Part shown: positions 1-6,329 of the stretch, in pieces
How the letters are laid out: each line of letters begins with the position of its first letter
Position numbering within the stretch: the first letter of the stretch is position 1
Assembly: GCA_902765885.1 (NCBI GenBank)
Contig: CACXBN010000317.1
Span: 1 to 6,446, forward strand
Direction of reading: 5' to 3'
Length of the DNA stretch: 6,446 bases
DNA from: an uncultured Ruminococcus sp.
Lineage (GTDB): Bacteria > Bacillota > Clostridia > Oscillospirales > CAG-272
Position numbers and translations under genes: made by a program
Notes under the pieces: model-generated
Database searches by the model: none
What the model saw: only the letters and a program-made list of their open reading frames with translations
What the model was told of the DNA's origin: nothing

Positions 1-218
1 AAATTGGCATCGACCGTATACATTACGATAGGAAGTCCGATTTCATCAGCGTGCCTTTTGATCTCGCTGAAGGAATACTTGCCTCCCACAACATATCTCT
101 CAAGTATTTCAACACCGTCGAAACCCATTTCTTTGGTTCTGTCCAGACATTCGAGTATATCAAACTTTTTTTCTATTATATATTTTCCAAAACTGTAAAG
201 TGATAATGCGGTCTTCAT
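1..218 (-). CDS. Sugar phosphate isomerase/epimerase-type TIM-barrel protein, N-terminal part (runs off left edge)
   Basis: The reading frame starts at an ATG (218-216) and stays open to the left edge, giving 72 complete codons of the N-terminus. A strong Shine-Dalgarno site (GAGGAG) lies a few bases upstream. The product begins MKTALSLYSFGKYI and continues with MGFDGVEILE at about residues 32-41, then a helix followed by GLPIVMYTVDAN. This is the first two beta/alpha units of the xylose isomerase-like (AP endonuclease family 2) barrel, in which 'GfdgvEi' carries an early conserved Glu. Family members isomerise, epimerise or dehydrate sugars and inositol derivatives, usually with a divalent metal, in the cytoplasm. 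The gene follows a Gfo/Idh/MocA dehydrogenase on the same strand 100 bp away, a common pairing that suggests a shared sugar or polyol pathway. The metal ligands lie outside the window, so the exact reaction cannot be assigned. Confidence 0.8.
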   Translation of the reverse strand, partial: MKTALSLYSFGKYIIEKKFDILECLDRTKEMGFDGVEILERYVVGGKYSFSEIKRHADEIGLPIVMYTVDAN

Positions 219-241
219 TTTTTCTCCTCTTCTTTGAAAAA

Positions 242-283
242 TGCTCTCCCAATTTTTCTCTGAAATGAGCCATTGAGAGAGCA
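242..283 (-). terminator. Terminator-like hairpin between dehydrogenase and isomerase genes
   Basis: TGCTCTC (242-248) pairs with GAGAGCA (277-283), and CAAT (250-253) pairs with ATTG (272-275). The one mismatch between these blocks on the plus strand becomes a G-U wobble in minus-strand RNA, giving a 12-bp stem with an 18-nt loop. That strand bias, and the five T residues that follow in the minus direction (241-237), argue for a minus-strand RNA element. It ends about 19 nt before the isomerase ATG. It could be the terminator of the dehydrogenase gene, an attenuator, or a stabilising intercistronic hairpin. The long loop and short T-run make it weaker than a textbook terminator. Confidence 0.6.
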
Positions 284-289
284 GTTCTT

Positions 290-304
290 TCAATCAGTGA
301 TTGA
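290..304. promoter_or_regulatory. Perfect 7-bp dyad, candidate operator
   Basis: TCAATCA-G-TGATTGA is a perfect inverted repeat with one central base. The 1-nt centre makes it a poor RNA hairpin but a normal shape for a dimeric repressor site. It overlaps the -10 box of the candidate promoter at 301-329 and covers the expected start point, the classical position for repression. No regulator gene is present in the window, and the binding protein is unknown. Confidence 0.35.
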
Positions 305-329
305 TAGGTTTAATGTCATCAGTCGTCAA
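301..329 (-). promoter_or_regulatory. Candidate sigma-A-type promoter for the isomerase gene
   Basis: Read on the minus strand, TTGACG (329-324) is followed after exactly 17 bp by TATCAA (306-301), matching consensus at 5/6 and 4/6 positions. The -35 box lies in the last codons of the dehydrogenase gene. The predicted start is near 294, inside the dyad at 290-304, leaving a leader of about 75 nt that contains the hairpin at 242-283. The -10 box is imperfect, so this is a candidate only; the isomerase could instead be read through from the dehydrogenase promoter. Confidence 0.35.
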
Positions 330-1569
330 GTGTTGCTTCCTGACCGGTCTGAGAAAGTGCGCTCGGTCTGAGCGGTGCGGGACGTTCGCAGCGTGTTGTC
401 ATCTCATATGTCTTTCCTGTCTTGCAGGATTCCTGAATACCATGGATTACTTCGATTGCGTGGAGGCCGATATCATAATGGCAGCGCGGTCTGCGTCCGT
501 TAATGATAGCATAGCACATATCTGCAAGTCCTACGCCGCGGCTTGATGCATAGTATCCGTGAAGTATCGGAAGTTTAACTTTCTGAGCGAATATCCACTC
601 GCCGAGCTGCTGGTCGTCATTTTCCGGATCGTCATCTTTTTCTATCTTTGATGTAGGCATCTGTCCGGCAACGATTTCTTCTCTTGAGGGGCTTGCTCCG
701 TTACGGGTTACGAATATATCGTCAGAGAAGGAGTTGGGGTCTCCCAGATCGAACACGCCATCCGTACCTGTCATCTGGAATTTGATCGTATTGGAAGAGT
801 CTGAAGAAATATGGAATGTTCCGAGAACTCCGTTTTCAAATTCAAGAGCAGCAAGGAGTGTGGTGGGAGTGTTTACTATAAAGTCTTCACCGTATTTCGG
901 GTGATGTGGGTTTGTGTATTTACGAACGGGATTGAGGTTGCCTCCGAATCCGGTTACCTTCTTGATGGAGCCGAGAAGGTTGATCATCTCATGCAGATAA
1001 TATCCGCCGAGGTCAAACGGGAATCCTCCGCCGTAATGAAGCGGGAAGAAGAAATACTTCGGTGCAAGATCAAAGAACGGAGTGCTGGGTTCATAGTGAG
1101 ATGTGCACTGTGCATGGATTGTCACGGGCTTTCCGATAATACCTTCATCAAGGTATTTACGTGCGGACTGTTCCCATGCTCCGAGGAATGTATCGGGAGC
1201 TGTCGTAAACAGAACATGATTCTCTTCAGCCAGTCTGGCAAGTTCGAGTGCTTCCTCGAATGTAGGAGCCATCATCTTTTCGCAATATACATGCTTTCCT
1301 GCCTTCATTGCCTTTGATGAAATTTCAACATGTGATTCCGGATATGTAAGGTTGACGATAACTTCAATTTCCGGGTCAGCGAGCATTTCATCAACAGTCA
1401 TTTTCTTTACGCCGTATTTGTCTGCAATATACTGTGCTCTGGAGTCTATAAGGTCTGCACAGCCTACAACTTCAATTACATTGAATCTGTAAACCATGTT
1501 CTCCATATAAGTACCGCGGCAAATACCGCCACAGCCTACAACGCCTACTTTTACTTTTCTTTTTGCCAT
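319..1569 (-). CDS. Gfo/Idh/MocA family NAD(P)-dependent oxidoreductase
   Basis: This 416-residue protein has the usual family length and two-domain layout. The N-terminal Rossmann fold has the dinucleotide motif VGVVGCGGICRG (residues 8-19), with an acidic residue after strand 2 (ADL, 38-40). CEKMM (96-100) is the EKP-type motif whose Lys98 is the expected catalytic lysine. The C-terminal alpha/beta domain carries GGGFPFDLGGYYLHE (180-194), the family's DxGxH block, with Tyr190 where many members have His; related dehydrogenases with Tyr at this site are known. Members oxidise or reduce a hydroxyl/keto group of sugars, inositols or related compounds in the cytoplasm using NAD(P). The substrate cannot be read from sequence. 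The start is fixed by ATG plus an upstream GAGGGG site. It has its own promoter and is followed by a sugar isomerase-like gene on the same strand. Confidence 0.93.
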   Translation of the reverse strand: MAKRKVKVGVVGCGGICRGTYMENMVYRFNVIEVVGCADLIDSRAQYIADKYGVKKMTVDEMLADPEIEVIVNLTYPESHVEISSKAMKAGKHVYCEKMMAPTFEEALELARLAEENHVLFTTAPDTFLGAWEQSARKYLDEGIIGKPVTIHAQCTSHYEPSTPFFDLAPKYFFFPLHYGGGFPFDLGGYYLHEMINLLGSIKKVTGFGGNLNPVRKYTNPHHPKYGEDFIVNTPTTLLAALEFENGVLGTFHISSDSSNTIKFQMTGTDGVFDLGDPNSFSDDIFVTRNGASPSREEIVAGQMPTSKIEKDDDPENDDQQLGEWIFAQKVKLPILHGYYASSRGVGLADMCYAIINGRRPRCHYDIGLHAIEVIHGIQESCKTGKTYEMTTRCERPAPLRPSALSQTGQEATLDD

Positions 1570-1619
1570 AGTATATCCCCTCGTAAAATATAATAATTTT
1601 CCCTTTCAAGGTTGCCCTC

Positions 1620-1648
1620 ATTTTATCATACCGATTTATGAAAAACAA
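1620..1648 (-). promoter_or_regulatory. Extended -10 promoter of the oxidoreductase gene
   Basis: On the minus strand TTGTTT (1648-1643) and TAAAAT (1625-1620) are separated by exactly 17 bp, and TG sits one base before the -10 (TGATAAAAT), an extended -10. The expected start is near 1613, giving a leader of about 44 nt. The spacer itself is an imperfect dyad, TCATA-N6-TATGA (1641-1626), filling nearly all the space between the boxes; it could be an operator but is short. Confidence 0.65.
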
Positions 1649-1679
1649 GTGTCACTATTTTTTTGTGTTTGATAATTTC

Positions 1680-1708
1680 AAAAAAGGAAGCCTTTCGAAA
1701 AGACTTCC
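1680..1708 (-). terminator. Rho-independent terminator of the DUF937 gene
   Basis: In minus-strand RNA, GGAAG (1708-1704), U, CUUU (1702-1699) pairs with AAAG (1695-1692), G, CUUCC (1690-1686). This is a continuous 10-bp stem with one U-G wobble and a UCG triloop. A run of six T residues (1685-1680) follows directly. On the plus strand the wobble becomes a C/A mismatch, so the element is built for minus-strand transcription. It begins about 12 nt past the DUF937 stop codon and separates that gene from the oxidoreductase promoter. Confidence 0.85.
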
Positions 1709-1719
1709 CTTTGCATTCC

Positions 1720-2340
1720 TTATTTTCCTCTGAAGAATCCGAGAATCGTGTCAAGGAGACCCGGTTTTTTTGCGGACTGAGTGTTATTGTTGGTAAGAGG
1801 CTGTGTTTCGGCAGGTTTTTCCTCTTCTTCAGAACCGCCGCCGAAAATTCCGCCGAGAAGACTTGAAAAATCAACTCCGCCGAGAAGGCTTCCCATAAGT
1901 CCGCCGATTCCGCTTGTGTTGTTGTTTGCATTACCTGCTGTCTGCTGTCCGAGGAGGCTCATAAGCAGAGGTGCTGCTGCGGAGAGAATGTTTGTTGACT
2001 TTTTAACTTCCACGCCTGCCTTGCCTGCTGCTTCCTCAGTAAGAGCCTGAGTCTGGTTGCCGAGAAGATGCTGAACGATCTTGCCGCCATCTTCAAGGTC
2101 GATATTGGAGAAGAATGATGAAATATCAGCCGTATCGTCTTTTGCATGGCTTGCAAGTGCATTCACGAAGCTCTCTGCTGTTTTTTCATCCGTAGCCTGG
2201 CTCTGTGCTCCATTCAAAAGGCTCGGCAAAGCTGATGAAAGAACGTTTTTAACATCCTTCTGAGTTGTTCCCGTAACAGAACTAAGGTTCTGAATACTGT
2301 CGGAACTGAGCATCTGTTTCATTAAAGCATTGATATCCAT
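1720..2340 (-). CDS. DUF937 domain-containing protein
   Basis: The 206-residue product matches the DUF937 pattern: an all-helical N-terminal part with MDINALMKQM at the start and two related motifs, SALPSLLNGAQ (36-46) and AAAPLLMSLLGQ (121-131), that look like a repeated A-x-P-x-L-L unit. A Gly/Leu-rich stretch (144-169, GGLMGSLLGG type) follows, then an acidic, Asn/Gln-rich linker (170-192), and a short hydrophobic-basic end (GLLDTILGFFRGK, 194-206). There is no signal peptide or true transmembrane helix. The function of DUF937 proteins is not established. The start is supported by an AAGGGG site just upstream. The gene is a single transcription unit, with a consensus promoter before it and a strong terminator after it, which suggests substantial constitutive expression. 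It diverges from the membrane protein gene at 2547. Confidence 0.85.
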   Translation of the reverse strand: MDINALMKQMLSSDSIQNLSSVTGTTQKDVKNVLSSALPSLLNGAQSQATDEKTAESFVNALASHAKDDTADISSFFSNIDLEDGGKIVQHLLGNQTQALTEEAAGKAGVEVKKSTNILSAAAPLLMSLLGQQTAGNANNNTSGIGGLMGSLLGGVDFSSLLGGIFGGGSEEEEKPAETQPLTNNNTQSAKKPGLLDTILGFFRGK

Positions 2341-2391
2341 TTTTTACCCCTTTGTATGATTAATTTGTTTGTAGTTTCAAGTTCCGACACA

Positions 2392-2420
2392 ATTATATTA
2401 CCATACAAAGAAAATGTCAA
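2392..2420 (-). promoter_or_regulatory. Perfect-consensus sigma-A-type promoter of the DUF937 gene
   Basis: On the minus strand TTGACA (2420-2415) and TATAAT (2397-2392) match the consensus at all 12 positions, with an ideal 17-bp spacer. The expected start is near 2385, leaving a leader of about 45 nt before the ATG at 2340. Oligo-A stretches upstream (about 2433-2447) may act as UP-like elements. Confidence 0.85.
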
Positions 2421-2470
2421 ATGCGATATATGCAAAAAAGGCAAAAACAGGCATTGTTTTTAAAATACTA

Positions 2471-2499
2471 TTGAAAAAAAAGGCGAAGAATCGTAAAAT
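2471..2499 (+). promoter_or_regulatory. Promoter of the four-TM membrane protein gene
   Basis: TTGAAA (2471-2476) and TAAAAT (2494-2499) are spaced by 17 bp. Each box differs from consensus at one position. The expected start is near 2506. The -35 box lies 50 bp from the -35 box of the divergent DUF937 promoter, so the two polymerases share an A-tract-rich upstream region but do not overlap. Confidence 0.7.
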
Positions 2500-2546
2500 A
2501 TGAATGGACAAAGCAAAAATAAATATTAATCACGGGAGATGTTCTA

Positions 2547-3431
2547 ATGGCTACACAAAAGAAAAACACTGCTGCCGAAGAAGCAGCAAAAAAAGCCCTT
2601 GAAGCCGTCCAGGCAAAGAAAGCAGCTGAAAAGAAAAAAGTAGCACACACATATACGCAAGTGGGCCAGCAGAGTGCGGGAAAAGAAGAGCTTCTCGCAG
2701 TCACAAGAAAAAATGCACTTCCATACAGGATCGGCGCATTCATTCTCTGGATCATTGCAATCGTATTCGAAGTTCTCGCTATTCTTGTTTTCGTACATAA
2801 AATAGAATTCAGTTTCACTGTTGAGAATCCCGGATGGACAATCACATGGATAGTTCTTCTCGTGCTCGATCTGATTTGCGTGATTATAGGTTCACAGCTT
2901 TGGAAGAAAGCCAACCATCTTGACCCGGCTTCAAGCAAAAACAAAGTCGGTTTCTGGCTTCACAACAACCTTGGCGTTATAATGGCAGTAATAGCCTTTG
3001 TACCGTTCATTGTTCTTGTGCTTCTTGATAAGAACTCCAATAAGCAGTCAAAGATGATCGCAGCTATTGTCGCAGCCGTCGCTCTTGTAATCGGCGGTCT
3101 CACAAGTGTGGACTGGAATCCCATTTCCCAGGAAGAGATGCTTGAAAATGCCCATATAGAAACGGTTTACTGGACTGCAAGCGGCACAGTATACCATGCA
3201 TATGACGACTGCAGCCATCTCAGCAATACCGTGGATCTTCTCACGGGAACATCTGCTGCAGCAATTGAAAACGGCAAAACAAGGCTTTGCAAGACATGCG
3301 AAGCAAGAGCTCTTAAAGAAGCCGGCGAAGAAGTTGCGGACAAGACTTCAGATCTTACAGATCTTACGGAAGTAACAGACACGACTCCGGTTCAGGATCA
3401 GGCCGAAGACTCGGGAGATCAGGCAGCATAA
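2547..3431 (+). CDS. Four-TM membrane protein with Lys/Ala-rich N-terminal helix and C-terminal His/Cys putative metal-binding motif
   Basis: The 294-residue protein has no named family that I recognise. Residues 5-33 form a charged Lys/Ala/Glu helix, possibly a coiled coil. Four hydrophobic segments follow at about 62-84, 97-118, 141-160 and 169-187. The segment 207-252 (VYWTASGTVYH...) holds H217, C222, H224 and a CKTC pair (C248, C251), a spacing like small zinc-binding modules found at the ends of Clostridial envelope proteins and nuclease-like proteins. The tail (253-294) is acidic and Asp/Thr-rich. The Lys-rich N-terminus and basic loop at 119-133 favour both ends being cytoplasmic, but this is inference. 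The start is set by GGGAG (2534-2538), 8 nt before ATG. It has its own promoter and is followed by a strong terminator, so it is probably monocistronic. Metal binding and role are unproven. Confidence 0.8.
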   Translation: MATQKKNTAAEEAAKKALEAVQAKKAAEKKKVAHTYTQVGQQSAGKEELLAVTRKNALPYRIGAFILWIIAIVFEVLAILVFVHKIEFSFTVENPGWTITWIVLLVLDLICVIIGSQLWKKANHLDPASSKNKVGFWLHNNLGVIMAVIAFVPFIVLVLLDKNSNKQSKMIAAIVAAVALVIGGLTSVDWNPISQEEMLENAHIETVYWTASGTVYHAYDDCSHLSNTVDLLTGTSAAAIENGKTRLCKTCEARALKEAGEEVADKTSDLTDLTEVTDTTPVQDQAEDSGDQAA

Positions 3432-3449
3432 CTTATTTCAAATTCAACA

Positions 3450-3490
3450 AAAAGCCGTGCCTGGCAATCAAACGCCGGATGCGGCTTTTT
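3450..3490 (+). terminator. Rho-independent terminator after the membrane protein gene
   Basis: AAAAGCCG (3450-3457) pairs with CGGCTTTT (3482-3489). Inside it, CC and GGC (3460-3465, with one bulged T) pair with GCCGG (3474-3478) around an AATCAAAC loop. The outer stem ends in TTTTT (3486-3490). The A-run on the 5' side means it could also work in the minus direction. It starts 18 nt after the stop codon of the membrane protein gene and ends only about 24 nt before the next ATG. Confidence 0.85.
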
Positions 3491-3514
3491 CCATAAAAAC
3501 AAAAGGAAAATGTC

Positions 3515-5617
3515 ATGACTTATCTTACAAATGATAACGGCACCGTCTTTGCCTATGATGAAGACAACAATCTGATTTCTCTCACTACAGAAGGTGAAGA
3601 GATTTGGAATCAGGACCTTGACAGCATGGTTTTCGTATCATTTTCACGTCCATGGAAAACAGACTTCACACTCAAGGTAAAAGGAGCGATGTTATCAGAC
3701 AGCAGTATAACATTCGTATGTTCAAGAGGAGATTTTTCCGCAGAACTAAAATTTCATCTGGACAAATATTTAAAGACAGAACTGGCAGTAAAACACTGCG
3801 GAACTCAGATCCACGAATATTTCACATGCGGACTCATAATCAGAACCAGTGCACCGTCTGTTCAGAAGATCACGATTCCACACCTCATCTACAACGACAA
3901 TCCCTCTTCTGATCCCTCCAGGATAGTCGCTCATATAGGTAATATTGACGGACTCGGAACAATCGTGGAAGAGCACAGACTGCCTATTCCCGGAATCAAC
4001 GCAGAATGGACTTCGGACAGCGGTCAAAGATACATTTCTCTAATATCAGTCCCGGATGTAAAAACCGGAAATGATCATGATTACTGGGCGCTCGGAGCAT
4101 TGTACGGAAACAGCGGAAGAGGTCATGAATTAGTAGCCACAAGCGGGCCACTGATGTTCAACGGCCTTAAAGATGTGGTTTACGGCGGACAGGGGATGCC
4201 TCTTCCGTACGAAAGAGGCTATAGAACTTTCCTTCCCGGGCAAAAGCTGAAAAAAGTTTTTTATATTGATTCCGGAATAAGCACGGAAGGAAGAGGTTTC
4301 AAAAAGCTCATAGAATTCGGATATGATGTACTGTCACCTGAATCCGTTCAGCAACATTCGTTTGAAGAAATGATCGAATACAAGAAAAACGTGACTGACA
4401 GCAGGTATAAAAAAACAGACAATTCGACGGGGTATCTGTGTTTCGGATCGGCAAATTCTTTCGGCGACATTTCCGGGAGACCGGAATATTACCTGTACGC
4501 ATGGACAGGACAGGCCCTGAAGATAGCCTGGTGTGAAATCAAACTCGGGCTGGATTCCGACAAGGATCTGTTCAGAATGGAGCGAGCCGTCGAATCGGTT
4601 GATTTCTTTGTGAACGGTACCGAGGGCGAGACGCCAGGACTTCTCAGATGCTACTACACTCCGGGTAGCGGAACATGGAGTGGCAGCTGGGACAATCCGC
4701 TGAGCAATCTCTCTTCCAGAATGGAGGGAGAAGCCCTCATTGATCTTATTGACATCATGCTCCTGCTGAAAAGATACGAAAGAACTGTCCCGGCGAGCTG
4801 GGAAGAGCTTGTTAAAAGAGCATGCTCATTTCTTTCATCTGACGATTCCTTAACTATGGCCGGAATATATCCGTTGTCATGGAATTCATCAGGAACTCCC
4901 GTGGAACAATTCATAAACACGGCAGGCGTTTCCTGCGTTGAAGCGCTTGCGATGGCATTTCAGTATTTTGGAGACAAGAAGTATCTTGAAAAATCCGTAG
5001 AAATATTCAAAAAGTATTATGATTATCACATGAGAACATTTGATATTCCGTTTTCAAGGGCGACTTTCGATGCCAAGTGCGAAGACAAGGAAGCGGGAAT
5101 TTATGTTTTCAGGGCGGCAGCGAGACTTTATGCGCTTACTGAAAATATTTTCTATAAAGAAGCTGCAGATGACGCTGCCTGCTGGCTTTTGACATTTGTT
5201 TATTTCTGGAATACCGGCTTCCTTCCCGGAAGTCAGTGCGACGAAAAAGGATTCAACACAACAGGATGGCCGGGTGTCAGTGTTCAAAACCACCACCTTG
5301 ATGTGTTCTTTCCATCATGGGAAATGTATGCCTATGGAAAAGACACCAAAAACGAAATACTGGAACACATGGGCATGACGGTTGCAAAGGCTCTCACATA
5401 CGGAGTCTGCTCATATCCGGGAGAGTGGGGATTCTCTGTTATAGGTGAGCAGGGAGAGCAATACTACCACACAAATTATTATCAGGCATGGTATCCTGAT
5501 CTGCTCAGCCACCTGGACTATTGGAGAGGAAAAATGAGAAACTGGAATCCTCTGTGGATCACCGCGCAGGTCCTTCAGGCCTCAATCAGATTTCATGATG
5601 AAGAAAACAATATATGA
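3515..5617 (+). CDS. Putative carbohydrate-active enzyme (six-hairpin glycosidase-like), cytoplasmic
   Basis: The 700-residue protein has no signal peptide or membrane segment. Residues 1 to about 270 are beta-rich and aromatic (for example PHLIYNDNPSSDP at 122-134), suggesting an N-terminal beta-sandwich. From about 320 to 695 the sequence is a series of amphipathic helices joined by Gly/Trp/aromatic loops such as GSGTWSGSWDNP (384-395), KCEDKEAGIYVFRAAARLY (521-539), GWPGVSVQNHHLDVFFPSWE (584-603) and SYPGEWGF (633-640). This is the look of an (alpha/alpha)6 barrel as in many glycoside hydrolases and some polysaccharide lyases. Candidate acidic catalytic residues are D393, E404, D524, E526, D596 and E637; I cannot choose among them or name a GH family. 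The start has an AAAGGA site 8 nt upstream, and the nearby ATG at 3510 stops after two codons. It overlaps the following alpha/beta hydrolase gene by 23 nt, so the substrate may be an acylated glycoside. No promoter of its own was found. Confidence 0.6.
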   Translation: MTYLTNDNGTVFAYDEDNNLISLTTEGEEIWNQDLDSMVFVSFSRPWKTDFTLKVKGAMLSDSSITFVCSRGDFSAELKFHLDKYLKTELAVKHCGTQIHEYFTCGLIIRTSAPSVQKITIPHLIYNDNPSSDPSRIVAHIGNIDGLGTIVEEHRLPIPGINAEWTSDSGQRYISLISVPDVKTGNDHDYWALGALYGNSGRGHELVATSGPLMFNGLKDVVYGGQGMPLPYERGYRTFLPGQKLKKVFYIDSGISTEGRGFKKLIEFGYDVLSPESVQQHSFEEMIEYKKNVTDSRYKKTDNSTGYLCFGSANSFGDISGRPEYYLYAWTGQALKIAWCEIKLGLDSDKDLFRMERAVESVDFFVNGTEGETPGLLRCYYTPGSGTWSGSWDNPLSNLSSRMEGEALIDLIDIMLLLKRYERTVPASWEELVKRACSFLSSDDSLTMAGIYPLSWNSSGTPVEQFINTAGVSCVEALAMAFQYFGDKKYLEKSVEIFKKYYDYHMRTFDIPFSRATFDAKCEDKEAGIYVFRAAARLYALTENIFYKEAADDAACWLLTFVYFWNTGFLPGSQCDEKGFNTTGWPGVSVQNHHLDVFFPSWEMYAYGKDTKNEILEHMGMTVAKALTYGVCSYPGEWGFSVIGEQGEQYYHTNYYQAWYPDLLSHLDYWRGKMRNWNPLWITAQVLQASIRFHDEENNI

Positions 5618-6329
5618 AGCAGAATACAGATCGGTGAATCGAACCGGTGTTCTGATGGTGCACGGTATTCAGGGCAGCCCGAAACAGTTTTCTTTTCTTG
5701 CGGATGCACTTCCGAATGATATAATAACAACCTGTCTCTTACTGCCCGGACACGGGGCAGGTGTGTCTCAGTTCCGTCAAAGCGGTCAGAAACTGTGGCT
5801 TTCTTCGGTTGTCGATGCTGCCAGTGAAATGCGTTTTCAGTGCAGTAACCTTATTTTCGTGGGTCATTCTATGGGCTGTCTTCTCGGACTTCTCGCTGAA
5901 AAGGAAAACCCTGGGTTATTTGACAGTATGATACTGCTGTGCTGTCCGTTTTCCCTTCGCCCGACGTTCCGGTATCTGAAAAACAATATGCTTTCATTCC
6001 AAAAAGAACCTATTGATCCGTATGTTTTGGCGACAAAGGAAGCAAACAGCGTAAACGCATCCACACCATTTGCTTATTTATCATGTCTGCATCCGTATAT
6101 GGAGTTATTGCGTTTGACTCGTCACGTTAGAAAAATGGAGTTTCCATCCACACCGGCATATTACTTTTTTTCTTGCAGGGACGAAATTGTCAGCTCCCGG
6201 TCTGCAAGTATCGCCAGAGAACACGGAGCGAATAACATCCATTTCCTGAAAGAATGCGGGCACCAGTATTTCACTGAAAAATCAAAAAACGAAATCGTAA
6301 ACACCTTGCTGAACAACCTGAGACTCTGA
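5595..6329 (+). CDS. Alpha/beta hydrolase (serine esterase/lipase-like)
   Basis: The 244-residue protein is a compact single-domain alpha/beta hydrolase of usual length. VLMVHGIQGSP (19-29) supplies the HG oxyanion-hole region, LLLPGHG (48-54) is the loop seen in carboxylesterase and monoacylglycerol lipase relatives, and GHSMG (90-94) is the nucleophile elbow with Ser92. Asp196 (SCRDEIVS) and His223 (CGHQYF) complete a plausible catalytic triad. There is no signal peptide or membrane anchor, so it should act in the cytoplasm on ester (or less likely thioester) bonds. It starts inside the 3' end of the preceding gene at ATGATG (5595-5600), and no good Shine-Dalgarno site lies in range. Translation therefore probably depends on ribosomes finishing the upstream gene at 5617. 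The pairing suggests removal of acyl groups from a sugar substrate, but that is inference from context. Confidence 0.88.
   Translation: MMKKTIYEAEYRSVNRTGVLMVHGIQGSPKQFSFLADALPNDIITTCLLLPGHGAGVSQFRQSGQKLWLSSVVDAASEMRFQCSNLIFVGHSMGCLLGLLAEKENPGLFDSMILLCCPFSLRPTFRYLKNNMLSFQKEPIDPYVLATKEANSVNASTPFAYLSCLHPYMELLRLTRHVRKMEFPSTPAYYFFSCRDEIVSSRSASIAREHGANNIHFLKECGHQYFTEKSKNEIVNTLLNNLRL

Noticed and set aside
4..198. A 64-codon plus-strand frame at the left edge
   Set aside because: It is antisense to the isomerase-like gene, which has a strong Shine-Dalgarno site and a recognisable TIM-barrel N-terminus.
811..1317. A 168-codon open frame on the plus strand, antisense to the oxidoreductase gene
   Set aside because: It lies wholly inside a well-supported dehydrogenase gene. 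Its translation is Cys/Ser-rich with no recognisable motif, and no convincing ribosome binding site precedes it; it is a shadow of the real frame.
2421..2470. Region between the two divergent promoters considered as a shared operator or small RNA
   Set aside because: It contains A-tracts and short ATGC/GCAT inverted matches but no extended dyad or stable hairpin. UP-like A-tracts are enough to explain it.
2468..2944. A 158-codon minus-strand frame across the start of the membrane protein gene
   Set aside because: The translation is Phe/Ala/Ser-rich, the mirror image of a Lys/Ala-rich coding sequence. It would also run through the divergent promoter region, and the plus-strand gene has the promoter and ribosome binding site.
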